From Pontibacter virosus (GTDB lineage Bacteria; Bacteroidota; Bacteroidia; Cytophagales; Hymenobacteraceae): 64,000 bases of DNA. Where the stretch lies: contig NZ_QEKI01000003.1 of NCBI RefSeq assembly GCF_003096355.1, positions 62,001 to 126,000 on the forward strand, read 5' to 3'. This document shows positions 28,820-37,460 of the stretch, one piece after another; the first letter of the stretch is position 1; each line of letters begins with the position of its first letter. Below the pieces are notes generated by a model. The model saw only the letters and a list, made by a program, of their open reading frames with translations, did not search any database and was not told the DNA's origin. Made by a program: the position numbers and the translations under genes.

Positions 28820-28925
28820 AGCTACCTGTTTGTACTGTTGCCGCTGCCTTGCCAAGTTAGGGTGGTACCAAAATTAATTGGCTCCGCGGTTGAACCGGCC
28901 TTGTTTAATAGTGTTATATTGCATC

Positions 28926-29300
28926 GTGCATTACGCTGTTAAAAATATTCTGGTCGCCCTCTCGGTCTTTTTTGCTTTCTACGGACTGCAGACCAGGGCG
29001 GCTATGGAACTGCGGGCACAGTCGGTAGAGGTACGGACTGCGCAGGGCAAACTGACGCGTTTTGACAATGGCGAGCTGGGCCAGGCAACGGTACTGCTGC
29101 AGCCGGAAGAGCAGCTGCGCTTGTGGCAGCCAAGGCCTTCGGCACCGTTCAAGCAGGCGTCTTCGGGTTCGGCGGCACTTGTGTGGGCGCAGGAGTTCAG
29201 GCTACAGCAAGAGGTGTCCTACTACCTGCAGCGGGCCAGGCATTTCAGCCCCGGCCTCTCCATCCGCGATATCATTTTCCCCTTCCACTACTTCTGGTAA
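28926..29300 (+). CDS. Hypothetical secreted protein
   Basis: The product is about 124 residues if translated from the GTG at 28926, which gives a plausible signal peptide (VHYAVKNILVALSVFFAFYGLQTRA, then A-M-E-L). The mature part is Gln/Arg-rich with LTRFDNGELGQATVLLQPEEQLRLW and ends HYFW. It has no recognisable family. The start is uncertain: the frame extends 48 bases further upstream to an ATG. Confidence 0.6.
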   Translation: MHYAVKNILVALSVFFAFYGLQTRAAMELRAQSVEVRTAQGKLTRFDNGELGQATVLLQPEEQLRLWQPRPSAPFKQASSGSAALVWAQEFRLQQEVSYYLQRARHFSPGLSIRDIIFPFHYFW

Positions 29301-29430
29301 TTCCTTTTCTTTTTTAGCGCACCGCAGGGTATACGCCCTGCTTGTTTTTACCATCAGGTATAGGGCGGTCTTGCACCGGCTGCTATACCTGTACCCATCA
29401 TATTTAGTGACCTTTAAAAAAGAAAAGAAA

Positions 29431-29925
29431 ATGGATACTTCCACCATCATCATGGGCATACTGGCTATGGCCCTTTTTGTAATCCCTATTTATTACATAC
29501 AGCACAGACAAAAGTCGAATGTGAACAAGGCCATGCAGCCTTTCCTGGACGCGGCGAATCGCCATGGGCTGCAACTGGGGCAGCATGATTTCTGGAACGA
29601 GCAATACGGCATCGGGCTCGACGAAGCCAATAACCGCCTGTTTTACTGGCACCTCGACGGCCTGAAGCCACAAGAAGTAGTCGTAGAGCTGAGTGCTGTG
29701 AAGCAGAGCGCAGTAGACAATGTGTTCCGCGATGTGAACGGCAACCGCATCATCGACTCGATCGGCTTGCGCCTGACGCAGAGCGGCGGGAAATCGCCTA
29801 ACCTATACCTGCCGTTTTACGACAAGGAGGGGAGCATGATGCTGAGCGGCGAGCTGCAGCTGGCGGAGAAATGGAATGCGATCGTGCTGAATAAAATTGC
29901 CAGCAGACAGGCTGTGCAGGTATAG
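29431..29925 (+). CDS. Membrane-anchored hypothetical protein
   Basis: This 164-residue protein starts MDTSTIIMGILAMALFVIPI with one N-terminal transmembrane helix, followed by a soluble domain. The landmarks LDAANRHGLQLGQHDFWNEQYGIGLDEANNRLFYWHLDGLKPQEVVVELSAVKQ suggest a beta-rich fold of the kind seen in Bacteroidota PH-like envelope proteins. An AGAAAAGAAA stretch just before the ATG may serve as ribosome binding site. No function can be assigned. A repeat-rich gap follows. Confidence 0.8.
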   Translation: MDTSTIIMGILAMALFVIPIYYIQHRQKSNVNKAMQPFLDAANRHGLQLGQHDFWNEQYGIGLDEANNRLFYWHLDGLKPQEVVVELSAVKQSAVDNVFRDVNGNRIIDSIGLRLTQSGGKSPNLYLPFYDKEGSMMLSGELQLAEKWNAIVLNKIASRQAVQV

Positions 29926-30060
29926 GATTCAATTTTACCTTCGCTTTTCCCTTAGCAGGGGAGGGTGTTAGAAATGATGCGAGTGTTCGTGCTCGTGTCG
30001 CTGATAGAGGGGCTTCTGGCCCCTTTATCTTTTAAGTGATGTTTGGTTTTGCATTGGCCC

Positions 30061-30130
30061 TTGCAGGTATAGTCCCTGTATTGTTCTATAGCTTGGCCTG
30101 TCCGGCCGGGACTCACTTTTTTCCTTGATG
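30061..30130 (+). repeat. Dispersed repeat R1, copy 1
   Basis: A 70-base unit containing GCAGGTATAG, TGTATTGT, TATAGCTTG, a GC-rich CCGG segment and CTCACTTTTTTCCTTGATG. The same landmarks in the same order occur on the minus strand at 52696-52765. Both copies abut the module GGGGTAGGGGCCCTCGAT. Confidence 0.85.
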
Positions 30131-30413
30131 GGGGTAGGGGCCCTCGATAAAGAAAAAAGTAAGCAAAAAAATCAAGACTATCCAAACTCGCTGAACGCTC
30201 TTGACAGGGGGACCCCTTCACCCCCAACAGTGGAGCGCCGAAAAGTGCACCTGGCTCAGGTGATCTGTTTCATAGCTGGAGGGGCAAGGATGTCTTTTGA
30301 TGCGTGCCAGTGGATTGTGTGGTAATAAACAGATCCAACAGAGCTGGTCCCTTTGAGATGGCAGCGGCAGGCTCCTTCCCCTGTTTTTAGGGGAAGGCTG
30401 GGATGGGGTGAAA

Positions 30414-30487
30414 CTCCCCTCCTTGGATAAGGAGGGGTAGGGGTGGTTGGACCCGGTATTGCAAAAGGACTGCTGCAGCTACTGCGG
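30414..30487 (+). repeat. Dispersed repeat R2 (REP-like hairpin), copy 1
   Basis: This unit begins with the palindrome CCCCTCCTTGGATAAGGAGG and continues GGTAGGGGTGGTTGGACCCG to a GCAGCTACTGC end. The minus strand at 52470-52543 is nearly identical over its first ~50 bases. Confidence 0.88.
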
Positions 30488-30516
30488 CTATACTTGTGAG
30501 ACAGCAGTAGCAGAAA

Positions 30517-30544
30517 TCCCCTCTCGGGAGGGGCAGGGGTGGGT
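30517..30544 (+). repeat. Short REP-like hairpin related to R2
   Basis: CCCCTCTCGGGAGGGG followed by CAGGGGTGGG has the same design as R2 (GC-rich hairpin, then AGGGGTG) with a shorter stem. Confidence 0.7.
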
Positions 30545-30582
30545 TAAGTCAAAGGGAGTTCTTAAGCACAGCAGCGACCAAG

Positions 30583-30984
30583 CTAAACCTTTCCTTCGCG
30601 CACAGGCAGCGGATGCTGAAAAAGCGTGAGGCCGAACCAGGCGGCCAGACCGGCATACACGGCGCACAGGATCCAGAGCAAAACCGGCTGCTCCGGATGG
30701 CGGAACAGGAACTTGAGCAGGGCCATCGCACCGATGAAAAAATGAGCGAAGTTGGCGATGCAGATCGGCCTGTTGTAAATGCCGCCGATCAGACTGCCTT
30801 TGGCCATCCAATTGAGCATGGCAAAGCCCAGGTATAGCGCGCCCACCACTTGCAGCAGCACCACATCAAGCGGACCCGGCTCCGAGCCCAGGTATACCGC
30901 CAGCTCTTCGGGCAGGAAAGTGAAGGCTATACCTAGGACTGCTAGCACAGCGGCACTAAAGGTCATCATGATTTTGGTTTGCAT
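30583..30984 (-). CDS. Small multi-span membrane protein
   Basis: This 133-residue protein has four predicted transmembrane helices (about residues 7-24, 38-58, 73-92 and 100-122). Its landmarks are LPEELAVYLGSEPGPLDVVLLQVVGALYLGFAMLNWMAKGSLIGGIYNRPICIANFAHFFIGAMALLK. Proteins of this type are common in Bacteroidota and carry no assigned function. It is transcribed alone, and its stop codon adjoins the repeat-rich gap. Confidence 0.82.
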   Translation of the reverse strand: MQTKIMMTFSAAVLAVLGIAFTFLPEELAVYLGSEPGPLDVVLLQVVGALYLGFAMLNWMAKGSLIGGIYNRPICIANFAHFFIGAMALLKFLFRHPEQPVLLWILCAVYAGLAAWFGLTLFQHPLPVREGKV

Positions 30985-31022
30985 GGGTTATGTGTCGGTT
31001 AAAGGGTATGGTCAGTTCTTGT

Positions 31023-31313
31023 TTAATCAAGCAATTCATGAAGTGAAAAACTGACTACCTCCCCATCCAACCACATCGTTTCACCTGGTTTTATCGCCTC
31101 TTTAGAATAGCCATGGTGGGAGTCGAATACTTCACCTATTTTCCAGTAGTTTCCGCATTTGCAGCACTTAAAGATAGTCAGTTTTGAATGCCCGCCTATC
31201 CATTTATCGGTTTTTAATACCTTCTCTTCTTGTAGCATCCAGGCTTCGCAGGTCAGGCGTCTGATGCTACCCTGGCCAGGCTCAAAATTGCAGTAGGGAT
31301 TCTTAATCGGCAT
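31023..31313 (-). CDS. Hypothetical 96-residue Cys-containing protein
   Basis: A soluble protein (MPIKNPYCNFEPGQGSIRRL) with a possible zinc-type cluster KCCKCGNYWKIGEVF and an ending with GETMWLDGEVVSFSLHELL. Its A+T content is higher than that of its neighbours. I do not recognise a family; it could be an immunity-like or accessory-region protein, but nothing proves this. Confidence 0.65.
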   Translation of the reverse strand: MPIKNPYCNFEPGQGSIRRLTCEAWMLQEEKVLKTDKWIGGHSKLTIFKCCKCGNYWKIGEVFDSHHGYSKEAIKPGETMWLDGEVVSFSLHELLD

Positions 31314-31639
31314 TGATTTATCTTATAATCTATATTTCCTCTGAGAGCACTTCAACCGTCATACCGTCCACCGTTATTGTTATTTCAGGCGCTAGCGAGA
31401 AATCCGCACGATAAAGTAAGTCGCTTATGATTAACAGACAGATTGCAAACCCGGAAAAGCGGCCGAGTCCTGGAGTCGCCATTCTTATACCTTAACTACC
31501 GCTGTACGTCTGGCTGGTTAAATCCGCTTTATAGGTTGCTACTTCAGTTGTCTGTATAAAGCCGCGGGCCCTTCGTGTGCGCTGGTACGGTAGCTGCATA
31601 TTAGCGTGGTATCTTAGCAACGAAAATCACCTTATCCGA
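31314..31639. other. Intergenic gap between divergent small genes
   Basis: 326 bases with no gene, no clear repeat and no recognisable operator. The promoters of the 96-residue protein and of the small lipoprotein must lie here. Confidence 0.5.
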
Positions 31640-31906
31640 ATGAAGAAATTACTTTATGTAGCGATCGCTTTAAGCGCTATATCCTGCACTTCAGACAATA
31701 ACCTGGAAGACACCTTTTACAATGTAGTGGAATCCGGCACCACGATGGTCATTGACTCGCTGCACCATACGGCCAACAAGGAGCTGAAGCGGTATACCGG
31801 AATCGACTCGCTGGCTAACAAGATCGGTGCGGCCGACACCATAAACGTGGAGCGCGAAATAGAGCGCGGCGTTAAACGGAGAATCATCGAAGAACTCTCA
31901 AAATAA
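31640..31906 (+). CDS. Small lipoprotein
   Basis: This is an 88-residue protein starting MKKLLYVAIALSAISCTSDN, a lipoprotein signal with lipobox S-A-I-S-C at residues 12-16. The mature part of about 70 residues is helical (LEDTFYNVVESGTTMVIDSLHHTANKEL ... EREIERGVKRRIIEELSK). Its function is unknown. The longer frame upstream is not protein-like, so I start at 31640. Confidence 0.75.
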   Translation: MKKLLYVAIALSAISCTSDNNLEDTFYNVVESGTTMVIDSLHHTANKELKRYTGIDSLANKIGAADTINVEREIERGVKRRIIEELSK

Positions 31907-31973
31907 CGGCACTGTAGGTAGCGCCTTTAACCGCCTCTTCACCGCAAGAGCAGAGAGAACCCGCCAGGGCTGC

Positions 31974-32864
31974 CTACTCCACTATAGTAAGCTTTACAAA
32001 GATAGGGAAATGGTCGGAGCCGAACTTCGGAAGCCGTTCCATTTCCAGCACCCGAAACTCTCCTGACACATACACATGGTCGAGCGGGTAGCGCAACAGG
32101 ATGTTATGTGCGCCGAATGAGTTGTAAAGGCCCCTGCCGACCCGCACATCCCTGAGCCGGCTTTGCGTGTTGAACAGACGCGACGTGTGCGACCAGGCCA
32201 CATCATTGAAATCGCCGGCCACCACGGAGGGCACACCCGTTTGGCTAACCATCTTGCCTACTTTCAACAGCTCCACTTCATCTGTACCCATATTATCCGG
32301 GTGCTTGCTGGGTTTAGGAGGCACCGGATGCATCGCGTGCAGTATGAACTCCGCTCCGCCTGGCAGCACTACTTTGGTATGGATGGAGGGCACCGTCTCG
32401 TGCTTCAGAAACAGGATGCTGGTTTCCTTCAGGGGAAGTTTGGAGTACAGTACCATGCCGTAGGTGTTGTCAAGCGGGTAGGAAACCACATGCGCATACC
32501 GATGCCGGAGCTGGCTGATTTGGTCCTCCCACCACTGGTCCGTCTCCATGGCCAGCACCAGGTCAGGGTCTGCCTCCTGCACAATCCGCAGGAACTCGTC
32601 TGCCTTCCGGTTTTTCATCCAGACGTTGGCGACCAGCAGGCTAAAGGTTCGTTCTTCCTGCACGGCCAGGGGCTCAGCGGATGCTACCGCTTTATCGGAT
32701 ATAGGGGTATAGGGCAGGATGAAGGTGGACTGAATCACGATAGCGCTTAGCAGCCCCACCAAAAAGGCCACGGCAGGATAACCCCATTTCTCGTTGATCG
32801 GGATGAAAAGAACCAGGCAGAGGAGCAGCCCCGTCAGTACCTGCACTCTTGGGAAGTCGAGCAC
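31974..32864 (-). CDS. Endonuclease/exonuclease/phosphatase family protein (5' end frameshifted)
   Basis: The intact frame from a GTG at 32864 gives 296 residues: hydrophobic helices (VLTGLLLCLVLFIP, AVAFLVGLLSAIVIQ) and a C-terminal EEP domain with LLVANVWMKNRKADEFLRIV (first Asn), DLVLAMETDQWWEDQ (metal Glu), FILHAMHPVPP, VVAGDFNDVAWS (GDFN core) and FGSDHFPIFV (SDHFP). The family cleaves phosphodiesters; membrane-anchored forms in Bacteroidota have three helices. Here the first helix is encoded upstream in the same frame (SLLYNITYWYIKV) but without a start codon, and only a one-base shift in an A6 run at 32931-32936 would connect it to the ATG at 32976. The gene is thus probably disrupted, or the base is an error. 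Confidence 0.82.
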   Translation of the reverse strand: MLDFPRVQVLTGLLLCLVLFIPINEKWGYPAVAFLVGLLSAIVIQSTFILPYTPISDKAVASAEPLAVQEERTFSLLVANVWMKNRKADEFLRIVQEADPDLVLAMETDQWWEDQISQLRHRYAHVVSYPLDNTYGMVLYSKLPLKETSILFLKHETVPSIHTKVVLPGGAEFILHAMHPVPPKPSKHPDNMGTDEVELLKVGKMVSQTGVPSVVAGDFNDVAWSHTSRLFNTQSRLRDVRVGRGLYNSFGAHNILLRYPLDHVYVSGEFRVLEMERLPKFGSDHFPIFVKLTIVE

Positions 32865-32976
32865 TTTGATGTACCAGTAGGTTATGTTGTAGAGGAGGGA
32901 TAGGAGTGTGACCAGTATAAGGACGGTGCCAAAAAACCAGCGTAAAGTAGAAAGCGATTTTTCTGGCGATTTTCAT
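32865..32976 (-). pseudogene. Frameshifted 5' end of the EEP-domain gene
   Basis: An ATG at 32976 opens MKIARKIAFYFTLVF and then leaves frame at the homopolymer 32931-32936 (six A on the plus strand). With five A the reading would continue GTVLILVTLLSLLYNITYWY directly into the downstream frame, restoring the expected first transmembrane helix. It is either a true inactivating or phase-variable slip or a sequencing error. Confidence 0.7.
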
Positions 32977-33250
32977 GTAGCCTTTTTTACAGCAAGATCT
33001 GGGTTTAGGTTGTTAAGTAGCCGTGTACCAGGGGCGTTTGGGGGCGGGATGCATCGGCAAGGGCAGGCTCGCTCATGCCGGAACCGCTAAAAACCCTATC
33101 AAATACCTAGTCCTGCACAGGATGCTGCATATAGCAAAACCTCGCGGCGTCTTTGGGACCTGCAGGGGCTTGCTGCCAGGGAGAGCAGCAGGATACAGGC
33201 CAGACGCTCGCAGGAGCTGCGCACGCTGCGAGGTCTTTACCGCCTGATGC

Positions 33251-36200
33251 TTACTTCACATACTGCTCCTGCTCGGTTTTTCGCAGTAAGCCCAGGCCAT
33301 GCAACGTTTGCAGCAGGCTGTCGATTTGCTGGAGGCGCTGGCCTTGCTGTGGCTTGGCGACGGGCTTGAACTGGAAGAGCAGGTCTTCGGCCGTGGCTGG
33401 GCGCTCGTGCAGCTGCAGGGCGCGTTGCACGGCCTGCGCCTGTTCCGAAAGCGTTTTTGGCCAAGCCAGCACTTCTTTGGCAGTGGCTTTGGCGGCTTTG
33501 GTTTTAGTGCTGAGTCCGATCTCGGTTTGCTGCGTGCCCTGCGGATTCTGGTACTCGGGGCGAAGCCAGCGCACCAGACCGCGTGCCTCTTCGGCGGCGC
33601 GTTCTTTGTTGAGGGCCACGAGACGCTCGAGGATTTCCTCTTCGGGGAGGTTGGCGGGCCAGCCGTAGGCGGCGGCCACGGCGGCATCGAGCTCGGTGTG
33701 AAGTTGCAGCAAAATACTCACCAGCCCCTGCTCGTGGGTTTTCTGCTCTTTGGCCGAAAGTGCCTCGCCCGACCGCAGTTTCTCGAGCACGTTATACATG
33801 TCGGTGATGGTGAGCGTAGGGTGCTGCGCCTGCCGCTGCTTGCGGTGCGCATCCAGCTGCTCGGCTATACCTCGGATCTGCTCTTTCTGCGCTTCGGTTG
33901 GGGTAGGGAAGGGGAAGGTGTCGAAGCAAAGTGTTTTGTTATATACAGGTCTGTCTTCTAATGAGCCTCCAGCTGCAAGAGACCATATTTTATGGATATT
34001 TGAAGATAAAATACCTAAATGATGCCCTTCAGACAAAGCAATAACTACCAATCTATTATCTGGTAAAATATCAGCATCTAGGAAGGTAAATATATTGTGT
34101 TTTGCAGTTTCTAGAGTAGCAATATATCTATTTAAACCCTTCAGATATTTTCTTAGCTCTGTACGAGGTTTTCCAAAAAGCCACCACAGTTTGGCATATC
34201 CTGCACCATCTTTTGAATGTGACTTTGCATCTCTTTCTGGTTTAACTCGCTCTAGTAACCATTGATAAGCTTCTGGATATTGTTGAAGCACTTCTTGGGC
34301 TGTTAAACCATAGAAATCAATAGCCATAACTTCCCGCGGAGTACTAGTTAAATCTTTACCGTTTCTGTAGATTCTTATATGTTTCTCTAAGCCAGGGATT
34401 TTTCCTAAACCTAATGATTTTGCTTCTTCTTTCGTAACTATAAAGCCAGAACCAATGAGTTGTACACCTCGACCACCTAACAGTAAATTTGATTGTAAAG
34501 GTATAGCAGATGACACTTCAGCACCCACAATTAGGTTTGGCTGGATTTTGCCATCTTTCTCCATAAATGTGACTAAAACTTCAAGCCCATCTGTTTTATA
34601 CTCGGAAGTTACTGTCAGTAGTCTGCCACTCACTTCCCCTTTCTCAGCAACAGTCATTGCAATGTCTACTGCTGCACCATCTGCGCTATCTACCCATGGA
34701 TGGTCAGGTATAGCAAGAGTTATAGATAGTGGGCTTTTGGCTTGCATCTGCGCTTCTATCACTCGGCGGTTAAAAGTCTGCTTAATGCTATTTGTCGTAA
34801 TGAAGCCAAAACGTTCAGCTTTATCAGCACGAACAGTTTCTGCTGCCTTGTGCCACCAGTACATCACGAAGTCAGCACTATCAGGTACAGCGCCTTTGTA
34901 TACCTTGCGCAGTGCTTCAGTATAGCCATCTCCCAAAGCTTCGCGCATGCGGGCAGGTCCAATAAACGGCGGATTGCCGACTATAAAATCGGCTTCGGGC
35001 CAGGAGGCGGGTTTGGGGTCGAGGTAATCGTAGACGATGGTGCGGGCGGTCTCGTCGGGCACTTCCTGTCCGGTAACCGGGTGCTGTTTGGTGCTGTGGC
35101 CGTCCCAGCGGGTGACGGGCTGTCCGTTGCTGTCGAGGCGTGGTACTTTGTCGGTATAGCTCAGCACCGCGTCCTGCTGTTTGATGTTGCCGTACTCGCG
35201 CAAGATCGGGTTGCTGAGGCGGGTGGCCGAGCCATGCGCCCGGAAGTGCCACTGCAGGTAGCCGATCCAGAGCACCACATCGGCAATGGCCGCCGCGCGC
35301 GGGTTTACCTCCAGGCCCAGCAGCTGCGCCGGCGTCACGGTATAGCCGCCCGTCATGTCGAGGCCCAGCTGGCGCGGGAAGTGGTCGAGGTGCTCTTTTA
35401 CCTCACCCTCCAGACGCTTGAGGTGCTCCAGCGTCACGTACAGGAAATTGCCGCTTCCGCAAGCCGGGTCCAGCACGCGCACCGAGCACAAACGGCGGTG
35501 GAAGGCTTCAATTTCTTTTCGGGCACCTTCCTCGTCGCCGCTGTCTTCGAGTATGGCCGAGGCTGTGCGGGCCGCTTCCCACTCTTCGCGCAGCGGCTCA
35601 ATCACGGTCGGCATCACGAGGCGCTCCACGTAGGCGCGGGGCGTGTAGTGGGCACCCAGTTTGTGGCGCTCGCGCGGCTGCAACGCCCGCTCCAGCAACG
35701 TACCGAAAATGGCAGGCTCCACCTCGGCCCAGTCGGCTTCGGCGGCCAGTATGAGCAAGTCGAGTTGCGCCGCCGAAATGGGCAGCGCCTCGGGCTCTTT
35801 AAACAGATAGCCGTTGAACTGCGGAATGACCGTGCGCAGGGCCGGGTCGAATCCGCCTTTGTCCATGTTCTTCCACAGTGCCTGCAACGCATCGGGGAAG
35901 TGCTCGATGTTGTGGCGGTAGTCCTGCAGCAGTTTGGTGAACGAGTTGTCGGGCAGCAACTGCACATCCTCAGCAAACATGGTAAAGAGGCAGCGCATCA
36001 GGAAACCCGACACCTGCTCAGGCGTGTGGCCGGCCCCTTCGAGCGAGGCCGCCAGCTTCGCCAACCGCTCGGCCAGCTCTCTGGTAACACGGGCTGCACG
36101 ACGACTCGGGTCCAACTCCAGCGGCTCGGTAAAGAGCAGGCGCAGGCGCTCGCGCACCTCCGTGCGGTGCAGTTCGTCGAGGGTAATTCTATAGTTTTGC

Positions 36201-36730
36201 GGATCGGGGAAAGGCACATAGGTCTTGCCCTGCCGCGCAAAGTCAGCATACAGATCAATGCAATAGCCCACGTCCACCACGGCCAGAAAAGGTGGCCATC
36301 CCTCGGTGGTGGGCAGGGAGCGGGCGTAGCGCAGGGCCTGTTCCTTGGCCTTTTTCATCTCGCGCTCCCAGGTACGGGTGTCGCGGGTAGCGGTGCCTGT
36401 TTTGGTTTTGATGCGCTCGCCGCCCAGCTGTTCAGCCTCCGTTATACCTGCCTTGTCAGCGCCCTGCTTGGCCTCCAGCACAAAGCAGTCCTTCTTGTAA
36501 AGGTCTATGAAGTTGGTACTCGTCTTGCCCTCGCCATCGTCAAACACCACGGGTCGCTCAAAGGTATAGGTCGCCTCGTGCACCTTGTCCGTAGCCGGCA
36601 TCGGCTTCTCCACGCCCAGCAGCTCGCACAGCTCCGTCAGAAAAAGCTGGTAATTAGCACGTTCGGAAGCGCCGGAAGCTTTCCAGCGGGTGATAAAGGT
36701 ATGGATGGCAGGAGTGGGGGTGTGGGGCAT
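33251..36730 (-). CDS. MmeI-like single-chain restriction-modification protein (type IIG/IIL)
   Basis: This 1159-residue DNA N6-adenine methyltransferase has an N-terminal nuclease-like domain. Residues 76-88 (D-x9-E-A-K: D76, E86, K88) keep exactly the D-x9-E-x-K spacing of the MmeI nuclease. The methyltransferase core has LDPACGSGNFLYVTLEHL (SAM motif I) and FIVGNPPFIG (motif IV, NPPF, near residue 583). Target recognition should follow, at about residues 610-925, and coincides with a sharply AT-rich stretch of DNA (about 33950-34900) inside an otherwise GC-rich gene. The C-terminal part is helical (LVSILLQLHTELDAAVAAAYGWP). It would modify and cut foreign DNA in one polypeptide. No separate specificity, methylase or helicase gene is next to it. 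It could be methylation-only if the nuclease is inactive. Confidence 0.9.
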   Translation of the reverse strand: MPHTPTPAIHTFITRWKASGASERANYQLFLTELCELLGVEKPMPATDKVHEATYTFERPVVFDDGEGKTSTNFIDLYKKDCFVLEAKQGADKAGITEAEQLGGERIKTKTGTATRDTRTWEREMKKAKEQALRYARSLPTTEGWPPFLAVVDVGYCIDLYADFARQGKTYVPFPDPQNYRITLDELHRTEVRERLRLLFTEPLELDPSRRAARVTRELAERLAKLAASLEGAGHTPEQVSGFLMRCLFTMFAEDVQLLPDNSFTKLLQDYRHNIEHFPDALQALWKNMDKGGFDPALRTVIPQFNGYLFKEPEALPISAAQLDLLILAAEADWAEVEPAIFGTLLERALQPRERHKLGAHYTPRAYVERLVMPTVIEPLREEWEAARTASAILEDSGDEEGARKEIEAFHRRLCSVRVLDPACGSGNFLYVTLEHLKRLEGEVKEHLDHFPRQLGLDMTGGYTVTPAQLLGLEVNPRAAAIADVVLWIGYLQWHFRAHGSATRLSNPILREYGNIKQQDAVLSYTDKVPRLDSNGQPVTRWDGHSTKQHPVTGQEVPDETARTIVYDYLDPKPASWPEADFIVGNPPFIGPARMREALGDGYTEALRKVYKGAVPDSADFVMYWWHKAAETVRADKAERFGFITTNSIKQTFNRRVIEAQMQAKSPLSITLAIPDHPWVDSADGAAVDIAMTVAEKGEVSGRLLTVTSEYKTDGLEVLVTFMEKDGKIQPNLIVGAEVSSAIPLQSNLLLGGRGVQLIGSGFIVTKEEAKSLGLGKIPGLEKHIRIYRNGKDLTSTPREVMAIDFYGLTAQEVLQQYPEAYQWLLERVKPERDAKSHSKDGAGYAKLWWLFGKPRTELRKYLKGLNRYIATLETAKHNIFTFLDADILPDNRLVVIALSEGHHLGILSSNIHKIWSLAAGGSLEDRPVYNKTLCFDTFPFPTPTEAQKEQIRGIAEQLDAHRKQRQAQHPTLTITDMYNVLEKLRSGEALSAKEQKTHEQGLVSILLQLHTELDAAVAAAYGWPANLPEEEILERLVALNKERAAEEARGLVRWLRPEYQNPQGTQQTEIGLSTKTKAAKATAKEVLAWPKTLSEQAQAVQRALQLHERPATAEDLLFQFKPVAKPQQGQRLQQIDSLLQTLHGLGLLRKTEQEQYVK

Positions 36731-37053
36731 GGTTTGTTTCCTTTGGCTGCAACTGTAACAGTATGCAGTTTAGGAAAATTTGGGGAGAAAGTATAGGGGA
36801 TTTGCTATTTAATGTGAGCAGCTTACGTATACCCTACGCTGGTTTGAAATCCGCAGAATGGGTAGGAACAAAAAAAGCCTGGCGCACCAGGGGCCAAGCT
36901 TTTCTTCTCTGGGAAATTACATGTATTACGACAAGCCTATAGGTAACGTTCAGTTGCAGCTGCTTATTCGTTCCTGTCCCTTGCGGTAGTCGTGATGTTA
37001 TTGTTGGCATCAATGGCAATATCAAAAGGGATTCACACAACGAGCATTTGTTG
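36731..37053. other. Intergenic gap after the 85-residue gene
   Basis: 323 bases, with a possible terminator at 36871-36898. A 68-codon open frame inside it is not protein-like. Nothing else is recognisable. Confidence 0.45.
36871..36898 (-). terminator. Weak candidate terminator
   Basis: The stem CCTGG/CCAGG around 36878-36891 has seven T following on the minus strand. The stem is short, so support is modest. It would end the 85-residue gene. Confidence 0.35.
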
Positions 37054-37311
37054 TTATTCTGGTGCGTTTGCCTGAGCAGAAGAAACCAGCTTTTGGAGTT
37101 TGCTTATCCCATTGGTATCAATTTCTTCGCCCTCGCCTGAGACAGAGCGTAGTTGCGTGATGATGCTTTGGTCAGTGATAAACATTCGATCTTTGTACAG
37201 ACCGTCTTTAAAAAAACGGCAATAGAGACGCTCATCACCTATATAAGTAAGAACTATTAGATTGCATTCGCAGGATTCGAGTTTTTGTAAAAACTCAGTT
37301 AATTCACTCAT
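37054..37311 (-). CDS. Hypothetical 85-residue protein
   Basis: This small acidic soluble protein (MSELTEFLQKLESCECNLIV) has a plausible alpha/beta pattern: a helix, the strand LIVLTYIGDERLYCRFF, then DRMFITDQSIITQLRSV. There is no known family and no signal peptide. The region around it is AT-rich and contains a degraded gene fragment. Confidence 0.6.
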   Translation of the reverse strand: MSELTEFLQKLESCECNLIVLTYIGDERLYCRFFKDGLYKDRMFITDQSIITQLRSVSGEGEEIDTNGISKLQKLVSSAQANAPE

Positions 37312-37460
37312 GCTTTCGGGACGGTAAAAAGGTAGTTACGTGTTAAACGGATTTTAAAGCAAAAGAAATAATACATTAAAAGCTTAAACTATAACCTTTC
37401 GAATTAAAAAGAATGACAAATATAGGACAAAACAAATTATAGTAAAGAGATTAAATTGCT

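Larger units (their letters stand above)
29926..30582. other. Repeat-rich intergenic gap (REP-like hairpins)
   Basis: These 657 bases hold no credible gene but many hairpins, for instance CCTTCCCCT/AGGGGAAGG near 30373-30396, and three repeat copies listed separately. The same blocks occur, inverted but in the same relative order, in the gap at 52080-52937. Confidence 0.75.

Noticed and set aside
33251-36730. Interpretation as DISARM DrmMI or BREX PglX methyltransferase
   Set aside because: No helicase, phospholipase-like or other partner gene of those systems is adjacent, and an N-terminal D-x9-E-x-K nuclease motif fits the single-chain MmeI type better.
34742-36796. 684-codon open frame on the plus strand
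   Set aside because: It lies fully antisense to the restriction-modification gene, which has clear motifs; the frame is a by-product of GC-rich codon use and has Arg/His/Gly-rich, motif-free sequence.
36834-37040. 68-codon minus-strand frame
   Set aside because: Not protein-like, overlaps a candidate terminator and has no ribosome-binding context.
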